Of a stretch of DNA of 64,000 nt, positions 38,083-50,065 are shown piece after piece. Positions within the stretch are counted from its first letter, which is position 1. The number at the start of each line of letters is the position of its first letter. The position numbers were made by a program, and so were the translations under genes. Under the pieces are notes generated by a model, which saw nothing but the letters and a program-made list of their open reading frames with translations, was not told the origin of the DNA and searched no databases. The DNA comes from Mesaphorura yosii (taxonomy: Eukaryota; Arthropoda; Collembola; Poduromorpha; Tullbergiidae): contig WIXG01000372.1 in assembly GCA_009869945.1 (NCBI GenBank), positions 1 to 64,000 of the forward strand. Direction: 5' to 3'.

Positions 38083-39823
38083 ATGGGTAAGTCCTGACGT
38101 TACTGCCTAAAGGGATTTTAATGCTACGTATCTCTTACTTTAGACAAGACTGCAATCCGAACATCTCTTCTAGCCCTTTCAGATATTGAAGTGGACACGT
38201 TTGTTGGAAATCACACAATAATTGATGCCGAAATATTCCAGCTATGGGTCGAAGGATATTCTAGTACGTTCTACATCATTGTCCGGACTATGCTATTTAT
38301 GTTGTCACTGATCAGTCTTTGTTTCCGACATTAGTTCAAGACACATCCGCCATGCTTCAGGCGCGTGGGAATCTAGTTGGAGTGGATGGGGGAACAATAG
38401 AGTTGCTATTGGCTGACGTTTTAGATCACTTCAGAACTTATACCGCCTTGGAGAAATTATTACACTGTCCAGCAAAGCTAAGTGAGCAATGGACTTTTCA
38501 GTTGCATCCCGACTTGCAAAAGTTCATTCTAGCCATGTGAGTTTTGTGTTCAAATTAGCGATATATTTATCCGTGGATTGGGCTAAAGACCTCATTCTAA
38601 TTCTTTACAGGTACTATGATTTCGATGACCCTGTGATGAGAGAAATCCTTGGAAAGAAATTTTCGTCTCGCCAACGGAAAGAACTAGACGAAGTCAGTGA
38701 AAAAACCGGTGTTAACTTAAAATCTTGCAGGTCAGTGAATGAGGTCACTTTTTGGAGCACGCAAAGTCAGTTAACATTTTACATTTTGATCCAGGCGCCA
38801 ATTTGACAATGTGAAGCGTATATTTAAGGCTGTAGAAGACGCGACAACTGATTCCGCCTTGAACAATATTAAGACACAGTTCTGTTTGGAAGATGATTTA
38901 GCAAAGTGACTAGACAAACCTTTGTTTGATGGGCATTGCATCATGTTGATCAAGTATTTGAACTTTCAGAAAGTACTGTGCGGTCATATTTATCGCTGCA
39001 AATCGTCTGGAAACCAACAAGCGCAAACTCCAATATTTAACATTCACTGATTTTTACAATTGTGCTCATTCCATGATGGTCTATTGGGGCTCTTCAATTC
39101 TGGAGGAAGAGATGACCGTGGACATGGAAAGAGAGTTTTTGATGGATCTGCGTGACTTGAGAGTTTTGTTAGACAAAGAGAAAGAACATAAGATGTACGG
39201 ATTTTATGCCTTCTTTGTTGATCAATCGTCATCGTCTAATAGTAGACGTAACAATTTTTTGTCATAGGATGGTTCTGAAACAACTAAAAGGAAAAGTATC
39301 AGACAAAATCTTCGTTGAGTTGGATAGTAATTTTAAGGTCACACCACAAGGCTTTACGTTCACTGGCATTTTATGAATGTAATACTCAAAAGTGAAATCT
39401 GTTGGATTCCATTCCAGGCGTATTCCAGAACTCTTATCAACATTGCGTACGGCTTGAATCACAGTAAAGAATTAAGAGGTAAGTTGGTTTCCCAAGAAAG
39501 AAATATATTTGTAAGACTAGCTTTCGATTCACAACTTTTCTACTCTACTTCAGATATTTTTGTGGATCTGGTTGAAAAATTCATTGAGCCATGTAAGCAT
39601 CTACATTGGCCGTTGGCAGATTTAAAATATTTTCTCCAAATCTACACGGACTCCGCCTTGAATTTGGATATTATGAAAACGTATGTTGATTTTTGTAAAA
39701 ACTGTCAGAAGGAGACTTGTAGTAATCAGGCAAATTGTCAATAGGCAACCAACCCTGAAATCTGTTTGGAAGAGATATATGGACGGAATATCTGGCTGCC
39801 TTATCAATCTATATCACGCATGA
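38083..39823 (+). CDS. FGF1 intracellular-binding protein homologue (FIBP)
   Basis: Conserved animal protein named for binding acidic FGF inside cells; its biochemical role is unclear. Exons: 38083-38086, 38144-38263, 38335-38536, 38611-38730, 38795-38905, 38970-39194, 39268-39337, 39418-39478, 39554-39680, 39745-39823; 1119 nt, 372 residues (human 357-364). Matching blocks: DTFVGNHTIIDAEIFQLWVEG, REILGKKFSSRQRKELDEVS, KTGVNLKSCRRQFDNVKRIF, IFIAANRLETNKRKLQYLTF, EREFLMDLRDLRVLLDKEKE, DIFVDLVEKFIEPCKHLHWP, and the tail GCLINLYHA. The first coding exon gives only ATG plus one base before GTAAG. The exon ending at 39337 uses donor GTCACA and 39194 uses GTACGG, both unusual, yet the protein match across them is unbroken. 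Confidence 0.93.
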
Positions 39824-40303
39824 CATAATGGTGACAGATGTCTGGTTCAAGTTCCAAGTGTGAAGATCGATCTCTAGTCTCTCCCCCCTTCCTAGTCGCA
39901 GAAATATTCGGTCCAAGGCTTCAGTTATTATGCATGGTTCTCAATAACTAAAAGTACGTGTCATGATTTTTCAACGTGCAATTTTTATTTACAATATACT
40001 TCAATATAATTCAATTTCATTATACAAAATACAATTCGATTTTTGAACATATTTATTTTTCAACCTACTACTGCTGTCAAAAGCTTACATAAGGAAAGTC
40101 AAACAAGTTTTAAAATGGTGGTCACCTGACCACAAACTGAGCAATTCTTTAAACAAGGAAATGTAAGCAGTAAGGTGGATTTTAAGGAAATGGGAAAGAG
40201 CATTCTACAAGCAAAGTACGCATCTTCAACCTGTCCAGTTTACTACACTGATACTTCAACAATGCATTCAAATACTGGACTTCCTCTCTAATTTATTGTA
40301 GCT
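39824..40303. other. Interval between convergent FIBP and CstF-77
   Basis: Holds both 3' UTRs. On the minus strand, AATAAA lies at 40052-40057 (about 250 bp past the CstF-77 stop) and again at 39984-39989. I see no canonical AATAAA for FIBP. Confidence 0.6.
40052..40057 (-). terminator. Polyadenylation signal of CstF-77 gene
   Basis: TTTATT on the plus strand, that is AATAAA on the gene's strand, 247 bp beyond the stop codon. Confidence 0.55.
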
Positions 40304-43300
40304 TCACTTGACTCGTTTCTGTTGCCTGTTCCTATAAATATCGTTCGCCGGAGGAACAATCGTATCAACTTCTTCTTCACTATCACGATTATGGTTGTGA
40401 TTTCGACCACCATGTCTTCGCTTGAAACCGCGTCTTCCCCTGAAGTGATTATTTTGATGGTCGGAGCGGGGTCCGTCTTCTTCCCTGTCCGCGTTTGGTA
40501 CCCAATGAACAGACTTCGCAAGCTCGAATTGAGTTGGATCACACCCGTCGCCCGTGGCAGGAGGGGCGTCATCTGGAAGGTCAAGTCTGTAAAATAGCTC
40601 CATCAGTTTGTCAACGGCAACAAATGGTCCGTGGAAGAAATGTGGTGGAGGTAGCATATTGTTGAGATGAGCCACAGCCGGTGGGAGAGGAAACGTCCCC
40701 CCTAAACAGCGCAAAATATGCATTCATTAGTTTCACTTTGTCGACAACTTGATGCGAGGGTGCACGAAAGGCCTCACTGACCTGGAATTGGATGCTCGCC
40801 GGTGTACGCGTTTAGTTTAGGCTTGAATGGAATCATTTGAGAAAAATCAGGTTTAGCAATCTTGTCCTCTTCATCTTCCTCCACTTCCGTTGGTTCGGGG
40901 GCAAGTGGGAGGATCTGCTTAGTGGGGTTGGAAGACATTGCCAAAACTTCATTGTACCCGATTGCCCTGAAATTAAGAATCAATCCATTGTAACACCGAA
41001 TTCTATTTCCAAACAATAATTGCCACATCTGGCTGGATTTGACACTGCTTTTACCTCAGTTCAAGCGTTGAGCAAGGAAACATGTCCAGAAAACGATATC
41101 TATCCACGATTTGAGCGGCTTCTTTTCCCTCAAACTCTTTCAGCTAAAGCGCCAGATCCATTAGTGTTTTAGCATCAAACGTAATCACTTGCACAAGGTA
41201 GCCCCATGTTGCTTACCTGATTCAAGACTGCACTCCTTCTCTTTTCAGTCTTAACAATACTGCTTAGGTCTCCAATGTTGGATTCAAAGTCCAGAAACTT
41301 GTTCCAAATGTCACTAAAGAAAGCAACGACCCGTCATTGTGTAATCCTGCGTTAAGCCTTTGTCTCAATGCTCGGAAAACGTACACTGTCCTTTCCGGTG
41401 GAAGGCTTCCTGATGTCAATATTCGTTCGAACAAGACGCGTGTGTTGTTGTCTTCTGCAATAACAAAATGGGAACCAAATACTAAAGTGAATTCAGAATG
41501 GACGTCCTTAAAATTCATAGGTTCTATGGGCTTTCTTCTGCCGAATCTTGAGTACAAGTGAAAGTGAAGAAAGAACAGAAACAGAAACTCTAAAACGTCT
41601 AAACGCTTTCAGACGCGTCACACGAATGAAGAGCAAGAAGGGCTCCCTTCAGAAATTGAAAGCGCTTGTACTCCTTATACCACTAGTATTTTGTCACAGC
41701 TTCAGCAATTTTCGAAATCAATTATTGCACACAACGCGTGCTCGGGTAATTGGCTGTCATCTTTAGCTCCAATCTCATTCTGTCACTTTGGAATTTAGGT
41801 TTGCTTTGGCTCTAGCCCAAATTATCTGGATTTGTAGCATAGAAACTTTTTGAGATGAACCGAAAAGAAAGGAAAGCATTTTAAGAGTACAGAAGAATAA
41901 CAAAATGCTGACCATTCAAGTGAGACAAGTAGTCCAAGTAGCACATCGCATAATCTGCGTCTTCAGGGAACTTCTTGAGGCCCAGCTCGAAAATCCGAAA
42001 TGCGATATTTTGGTCTTTGCTGCAGTAGTACTCCATGAGACCAGCGGCAACGTAAACATGATATTTCGAACGCGGATCCTCACGTGCTTTCTTGAAAACA
42101 TTTCTGGCACTTTTGATGCCTTCTGCTCTCCGTGCGAATTTCATGTACTGAACGTACGCCTGCAAATTCGAATTACACAGTCCACGTATGACACTTACTG
42201 CATGCTTACACAGAGAAAATTTCAATAACTTGCGCTTTGAATCAGGCCTCAGCATTTCGTAAAGAATGATTGGATTTTGCAACAACGGTAATTAGCTCGA
42301 AGGAGAGAATTTATGAACCAAAATATTCTCGTACAAGACCCCGGTTCGATTTCTAGCACCTCAGACTCAGCAAATAAGACAACTGTGCGAGTATGAAGTT
42401 GGAGCACGAAAGGAATGAGTTTGACAGTGGGACGCTATGCTATAAGTTCCTTTATATTCCATTTGTTCTTGGGGGACTGGGGCAAATGTTTGATTTAATT
42501 CAAGCCAAACATTAGTCTTAGCACCAGACGTGGGTTTGGTACAAGCAATTAAGTGTTCAGTGACAATTCCACAAAATAAGGCACATACAAGAGTCGGGTC
42601 TGTATCTTCGACGTCCAGCAGCTTTTGGTAAATCGCGTGCACCTTTTCATACTTCATTCGGCTTTCTTCGAAATCACAGTACGCAAAGTATAGGAGCATA
42701 TTTTTGTTCAGAACTCCGTTGATGGCTCTTTCGTACATGGCGGCCACTTCCTCATTGAAGGTCTTGGCAGAGTTGGCATCCTGAAACAAAATATTCAACG
42801 TTGTACATTAAACTTTAAACGCCTACAACGAATCAGACCGGAAGCCAGAAAAATTCTCAACTTACCCCTTTCTCCGCAAGAAGTTTTGACGTGTTTTCTA
42901 AATACAGAGCCGCCTCGTACCAAACATCAGGATGGTGGCTCAGGCAAAGAAGGCATTGCTCATAGGCAAACATGACGCGCTTTGCAAGGAGCGGGGCATC
43001 CTCAGTCCTAATCGGATTCCCCTTTTCCCAATTAATATACTTTTTCCACAAATGCACCTGCCATGGAAGATTGATGATGCAATTTATCAATCCGCATTGT
43101 TTTACAATGTGTTTGCATTCTCATGGGTCCGCAACGTACCTGTTTGGTCTCCTCAGCTGATCCATTTGGTGGTACTGAAGGAAAGTTACGGTTTAAGCCT
43201 CTGGTAATGGCCTCATGCTCTTTGGCGACGCGACGAGCATTCATGTAGTCTCGAGATCTTTCCATTGACATTTTCTCAGCAATTATAGGGTTAATGCTTT

Positions 43301-44887
43301 GTTCGAATGCGATGTAATCCTTCCATAATGTTTCAACGCTGATCATAGGAGTCATAACTGCCTTTTGGTAGACCTGAAAATGATGAGCTCAAGTTGATGT
43401 CGGATTATATATATAATTGGTTAGAAGCTCATTGTCAGGCAAAGTTACCTTTCTAATCGCGCTAATTTTCTGATTCTCAGCATAGGAGCCCACAGCCTCA
43501 ACTGATTTTAAAAAAGTTGCATAGTCATTCCAGATGGAAAATGACTGAATGTCCATTCCTATTTTATCCAGCGCAAAATCATACGATTGTGCCATTTTTT
43601 CTCTTCAAAATAAAGTTAGCATAATTATAGAATCATTCCCAAGAGGTACAATGGCAAACGGAGACGGATGGAAATGGATAAATCTTACTTGTACGTGGGT
43701 AAAGATGCTTTCGATTCCTTGATATACTGCAGGTAGAGTCGCCACAATTCGATATTCAAGACCTTGATGAGACACCGCTGAAATAACTGTGAATAGGAAG
43801 GCAAGTGTGATAGATACATTGTTATATAACTTTATTGGTACTTAGCACCTAGTCTAACTACAGTCTTGAATCGCTTAGTACTCCCAGAAAGACAAGTTCA
43901 CAAGCCGACAGACTGCACACACAACCGTCTTGGCCCGATGACAGTCAATATCTTCCATGACCAATCAACCTTGAGATGCAATTCTTAACATTATCGTCTT
44001 CAACGTACGCCAAACTTGGATATAAAAGGAATCAAGGCAAAAACCACAAGTGCCACAAAAAAATAATTTGAACGCATTCAAGAAACTCGCGAAATCTAAG
44101 CTCAAAAGCTTGTTTTTATTCTGTTACGAAGTTTGGAATGTGGGACTCGAAAATTTGTGGTTTTATTTCACGGGCACTCGTTTAAGAATTGTCACAATAC
44201 GAGTTTAGTAACAGTAAACACATTTCAAAATCACAGGTAGGTTTCAAGTAATCACAAGATCGAGAGATCTATTCAGTTGACACCTTCCCCATCACTGCTG
44301 AATGGAAACACTCAACTAGGATGTTTGGTTGAATTTCATTTACGCCTCAATCCAAAAACTCATTTACCTGATAATGTTGAAAAGGGGGTTATTCCAGAAG
44401 GCGCAGATAATGACTTATTACAAATAGGAAATTACTTTAACAAAGAATGCCTAATCGAAGTTAGTTAGGAGAAGGAATCGGAAGAAAAAGTCTGGTTTAT
44501 TTGGCATATTTGGGGATACTTAACTATAGTTCGCACTTCAGTTCGAAAATCCTTACCTTTTCCACCTTGTCGTAGTTTCTGGCTTTCATCTGAAAATAGG
44601 AACAGCGTTTACAATCAGTCTTCAAAGTCTCCAAATTGGATCCACCGATACCCCAACAATAAAATGTTAACATAAATGTTCCAAAATGAGGACCTGTTTC
44701 TTACCTCCTGCTCGATGTAGATTTTCCAGTATCTTCCAGTGGTTGGAAATATTTTGACTAGTTTCTCAAACAGCTGACGAACTTCATCAATCTTCCTAGA
44801 AGTTAACTGCTGGATCAGGATATTCCACGCATCCAAGTCGTAGGGATTTTCCTCAATGGCTGTATACGCTTTCTGTACGCCCTCCAT
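40304..44887 (-). CDS. Cleavage stimulation factor subunit 3 (CstF-77, suppressor of forked)
   Basis: Scaffold of the nuclear CstF complex in mRNA 3'-end cleavage and polyadenylation. Exons: 40304-40701, 40782-40966, 41055-41143, 41217-41313, 41385-41454, 41913-42159, 42589-42780, 42866-43057, 43140-43373, 43449-43602, 43689-43786, 44557-44589, 44705-44887; 2172 nt, 723 residues (human 717). HAT-repeat matches run throughout: [135 protein letters not shown]-type block, then [19 protein letters not shown] and the C-terminal [11 protein letters not shown]. The start is ATG 44887; an in-frame TGA lies just upstream. The stretch before the tail holds an Arg/Gly/His/Asn-rich insertion (about [18 protein letters not shown]). 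Confidence 0.94.
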
Positions 44888-46683
44888 TTCGTACAAGTTG
44901 TTTGTTGACACTCAGGTACCTTGCCACGGGTCCAGGCCTAACGCCTACGTCTTCCCAATGAGAAAGTAGTACCAAATATAATGACCGCCAAAGTTTTCTA
45001 ATAAATATTTCGATGCCCGAAAAAACGTACCTATTTATCGGTGTTAATAGTTCAAATATCAATTATCCTTAGTGCATGCGTTGTATTAGGGGGTAGGCGT
45101 GGACGACGTGGAGTGACTAGCACTCTCGTTAGACTTCCGCTGATTCAGGATTTCCCGACGCCGCCGACGCGGGTCACTGGTCCACGTCAAATGATTGGTC
45201 TTGATTCCGATTCTGATTATAATTATTTACTCCACACCGTAAAAGTAGTCCTTTAATACTTGAGCACTTGAAGTTAACCGAAATTAGAGTTAGAGAAATT
45301 GATTATTATTAATTAAATCGAGTGAAGCCACCAACAAATTCTAAAATCTTGTAAAAAAACAAATATGGGGAATACGGCTTGCTGTAAGTGACCTCCAAGC
45401 GACTTTGCAGTGCTTTACTTTGTAATGGTTTTGCGTGCATTACGTAAGCAAGCGTAGCATTGTGTGGTTGTGTGCATTGCCATCTGGTAGGAAAGGCTAC
45501 TGCAACCTCATATCTTGCTTTCCGCTTTGTTTTTTGGTCGGATTGAATGGAATACGATTTTTTCAACTTTTGCGACAATTCGCAAGTATGAATTTAGACG
45601 CTCTTTCTGTCAGCTCAGTTTTTGTATTTTGCGCTGGCTTGGAATCAGCGAGTGGCCATCTGTCACGTTCGCCCCGACTGAGCCAGAGTCCAAGGTCGGT
45701 CAAAATTTTGCTAGCGTGCCTCACCGATTGAGTCACCAATGAAGTTGCACTATCTAATTAATCCCGTTTTCACATGATTTCCAATGAAATGTGACACTCG
45801 ACTCTCCACTCACAAATCGATCATTGCTTCATTGCAAAGCGAACGTAAGCGGAATCACGTCATTTTAACTTAACCGTCGCAATTTTTTCAATAGATTTCG
45901 CTGCGCAAAATGCGCGTTGTATTTCTGATGACAATTGGTGCACTTCTAGACGAACTTCGATTGCCGACTATCACAAATCATGGGGATCTCGGACGATTGT
46001 CATGAAATGAGACAACTGCCATTAGCCATGATATCTGGGTGCGTATCATTATGTCTCGTCTCCTCTTGTATCTTCAAACATGCTTGTCATTGTATGTATT
46101 GTCATCCCATCACCTTGTTCAATTAAATTAGTACTCGGGCAAAGCCATAAATCAGGATTGGCGTTGTGTTAACGCGTAGTGCAAGTGTTGCAGCGTGTAA
46201 TCATTTCACTTCCTCCTCACCTGCGTTCTGCGTACAAAATTGCAAGTGATTTTTGAAGGTCAGACAAGTCAGACTTTGTGCAACGCCTGCGAATGCGAAC
46301 TACGATGCGAGCGCACAGATACATGTTCATGATTAACTGTGCAAACAACGCGAACACGACTCTGACTGGGCATGCAGTACGAACGCACGAATCGCAGAGT
46401 CCATGGGCAAAGCTGTGAGCTGTGCGAATAAGGAAATCAAACTCTCAAACATAATTGATGCTATTCATTCATGAAGAAGTTCAAGTTGTCTCATTTCCTG
46501 TTGCTGGTTTTTTGCAAGTACGAAACTGAGACTGCCAAAACCCAAAGACGAGCTGCATCCCATTATCCTGTCGCGTCGTTCAGCACTGGTAGTAGTATGA
46601 GTTGTGCAATACAAGAAGTCATGTGCTTGTGTATCATGTACTTTTCAATATTGTAACGCAAGCGTATGTGTCGAGTCTCACAG

Positions 46684-46754
46684 ACTCACAAACCGGAAGG
46701 GGAAGACAACAAAAATATTGGCGTTCGGTTCTGGAGCAGTTCCGGTTTGTGAGT
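46684..46754. repeat. 15-bp perfect inverted repeat (hairpin-capable)
   Basis: Arm ACTCACAAACCGGAA at 46684-46698 and its exact reverse complement TTCCGGTTTGTGAGT at 46740-46754, with a 41-nt spacer. A second imperfect pair built on the same CACAAACC word lies at 46897-46908 and 46936-46945. Confidence 0.85.
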
Positions 46755-47410
46755 TAATCCATCCTGTACCGCTCTGGAGATGGAGCTTCGCCTGTGTGAA
46801 TTCCTCATTTGAGAAGAGCATCATCACAGCAGTGGTCCAGAGTCCAGTCCAGCATACTCAGCAAACATCACATAGCTGGAAGCTAATGAAGAAGAACCAG
46901 TTTGTGATTCACTATCCAGTAAAAACCCTGCGCATATCACAAACCAGCCTGCCCACTGAGAAAGAAGGAATTTCGTCTCTTGTGTGTAACATCACCTGTT
47001 TTTTTCATGTAGTTTTACGTCCATCCCCTTCCGTGCACATATTCATCGCAATTTTAGTTAATTCCAATCGAGTGGTTGTGGCTTTCTTATCTCCATCATG
47101 TCCCGTTTGCCATTGTTGCTAGCAAGTGCAGGACTGAACTGAAGTGACGTGGTTTTTAATCGAAATTAAGTTCGCCAGTGCCCGACTGTCCCTGAACTCA
47201 GCTGCAACGCAACATTACAAAACAAACACACACTGTTAATGGTCAAGCCTGAATTTTGAAATCATTCGACGGCTTGGACTGGAGTCGGTGCAATTGCCAT
47301 ATGTCACGTATGAAGAAGTACAAACGCCAAATTCCTACGAAGTTACTGGACGCTGGACAAAGCACGAAGCAAGCTATCGATCATCATACCATATCAGCCA
47401 GTACTCAAGA

Positions 47411-47469
47411 CTAATTGTGTACGATTTAGTCTTCAGTCTTCAGTACTAATTATGTAGGATTTAGTCTTC
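47411..47469. repeat. Two-copy direct repeat, 35-bp period
   Basis: Twenty-four bases at 47411-47434 (starting CTAATTGTGTACG) recur at 47446-47469 with two differences. Probably a small slippage duplication. Confidence 0.8.
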
Positions 47470-50065
47470 CGTAGGCCTGTGTATCGTATCGTGCTTGTGC
47501 CATAGACTTTCAAGTTGTGATTATATAATTCTCTAGCGCACTCTGTCATATCAGCCAAATTAGTTGGCTAATACACATCCGTCAGGTTCTAGCTTAACCT
47601 TTCTAGCAAGATAAATATATTTTTTCAATGTCAGTTAGTGTTAGTTAGCTGCCTGGAAAGTAGCCCTTCCTTTACATTCCAATTGTCCATTTCATTTCAA
47701 ATTTAATTTGCAGTGGAAGCTATTCGAAACTGTATAGTTAACGCTGAACATTTATCCGGAAGTAACGAATTTATGTTTATTAGGAAATATCAGGGATAAA
47801 TCAGAACAAGAAGGAATTAACGACAATCTTCGTACTGAACGTTTTGTACTGAATGTTCTTGTGCAATTCAGTTTAGTGTCAGCAACAAACGTTCTTAGAA
47901 GCTAGTTATACGAAGAGTTGAGATTCTCAGAGAAGCTTCGTCCTGGCACTTGGCTCCGTGGTGGCTTCACTCGCTCCCACGACAATTTTCAGTTTGCGAA
48001 TGGGAAGCTAGCAGTTAAGTGGCTGAGATTTAGGAAAGCGTGTCGGCAAATTGTGCTGAGTTGAGGTTGAGAACAAGAAGTTTGGGATATCGACCGGTCT
48101 TGGAATTCTGCGAAAATAGTTGAAGAATGATGGCCCTGGAGTTGAAGGTAAGGTTCTATTGAAATACTTCATATCATTTGGAACTGCAGTTAGTGTCAGA
48201 ATTTCAGTACCACTTTTTACGGAATTTTATCCACGTACGCGGAACAAGGAAAAGCATTTCCGAGATCAGGCCAATACTGTAGTCACAATCAGTACTCAGT
48301 ACAAGGGCCACTGATCTCATTTCATATTTCCGTAGACCAATAGTAAAAATACAGAATTGCTGCATATAACTTTACAAGCAAGATTGCGAATCGTTGTGTC
48401 TGCATTGCAATTAAGTTCCCATACGTGATGGGTGATGATCGAAGCGGAAGTCTATATCAATATTTCATAGTTCACGAACAAAGAATTTATTGATAATTTA
48501 CAAGCTACACTCAACCGAATGAGTACCTCTGACCTATAAACCCGAATTTATTTCATATCCTAAAACTCAGTGGCACAACCTCAGACATTCGAAAATAGCA
48601 ATTGCAAAATAATAGTAGCATGTAAATGCATATTGTACGGCACGTGGAGGAAGAATGCTCAGTGATGCTGCATTTCATATCACATAAATAAAACATATGA
48701 GACCCGAACCATTAATAATCATTAAACAGGAAAGGACGAAAGGAAATAAAACGACTCGCTGCTGTCAGCATTTTATTACGTACATGTAAATCTCAATTTG
48801 CGAATGTGTCCGTTTTAACCTTCGAATTAATAAAAGTTCGTTATGCGCAGAGACGAACTCTTTTTGCCAACTCCATTTAATTTTAGATATACTCTTTTGA
48901 TGACATCAATCAAATGTATCAAAAACGAGACGCCAGACGTTGCTGGACTCTTTCGACTCTTCCCGTTCCGTTTCATTCCATTCGATTCCTTGTATACGGT
49001 TTGAGAATTGGCTTGTTCGATGAAATGTACAATCGCGTTTGAAGATTTGCATTAAGATGACGATAAAAACTTCCACACGCGAATTTTATAACGACTTTAA
49101 CGAAGATTTTTACATTATTCTGAGGCGTGCATTTAAATTTGTCGTATGGAATTTCCTGGTTTCAAGAAATGCGAGCAAATTCTACCCATTTTAACGACGT
49201 GACTTTGAATACGAATTTCAAGGTAGAATCTATAAACTATCAACTACGCAAGCAAACACTGAGGCACATCCGGTTATTTAAATATGCAAAATTCAACTGT
49301 TGATATTCCGCACATAAGCTTGAAGGTAATTTGCATTACAAAACTACACCGTGAAAATCTGGAGAATCCAAATGAATTGAGTTTCTATTTTCTAATATAG
49401 TACAATAAATTAGTGTATGAGTAAATCGGGATACGGATCGAGATATTTTATGCAGCCGAGCCCATACTGATGGGCATGAATCCATGGAATGAGATTTAAC
49501 TAGCAATTGTCTGACAAGGCCGATTTCCCATCGCTGCGGCAAGCAATAGCATTACAGTGCTAAATGCTTAGTCGCATCACGCAAGGAGAGCTCAGATTAA
49601 ATGTTATATGCTTAGAACCATTTAGAACAATTTCCGGTCTCAATTAACGCAATAAAGACGTATCCGGAAGCGTCTAATTGATTATTTAAGTACAAGCTTG
49701 ACTGCTTAGCATGACAGACGTATCTAGGAAAAGCTACTCGTGTACTGTTCTTATTCATTTCCATCTGTGTCAAGTGTCAACACAAAATCCAAATGATCCA
49801 AATTCTTTTGAACCAGGCTAAGCCAGCGGTAGTCATTTTTGACCGCACGCTGGTGTGGGTGTCTCTGCTTCCCTTGTATTAATTGCTCATTGTTCTTAAA
49901 GTTGATGAAGGAGTTCCGCCTTCCTAGTTGGTTCGCTCGTGAAACGTGTGCGAAAATGCCGGATCTTTCTTTCTCTTCATATTTAGCTGTGAAACCCTAA
50001 ACATCACACTTCTCGAAGAACCATAGATTAACTTATTCTATCGTTTGTGTTACTTACAGAGGGAC

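Larger units (their letters stand above)
44888..50065. other. Long intergenic region between divergent CstF-77 and ETS genes
   Basis: About 5.2 kb with no supported coding exon. Noted inside: 15-bp inverted repeats at 46684-46754 with a related imperfect pair at 46897-46945, and a 35-bp-period duplication at 47411-47469. The longest frame, 172 codons at 46604-47122 (+), starts at GTG and resembles nothing. The ETS gene has an acceptor TTACTTACAG just before its ATG, so its own 5' UTR exon lies somewhere here; so does the CstF-77 promoter. Confidence 0.55.

Noticed and set aside
42284-42361. tRNA-like words in a CstF-77 intron (TTAGCTCGAAGGAG and CCGGTTCGATTTC)
   Set aside because: They are spaced like A and B boxes, but the T-arm and acceptor stems do not pair, so no cloverleaf forms; at best a decayed relic.
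46604-47122. 172-codon plus-strand open frame
   Set aside because: It starts at GTG, not ATG, shows no domain or splice signals and overlaps the inverted repeats; a frame this long is plausible by chance in 64 kb.
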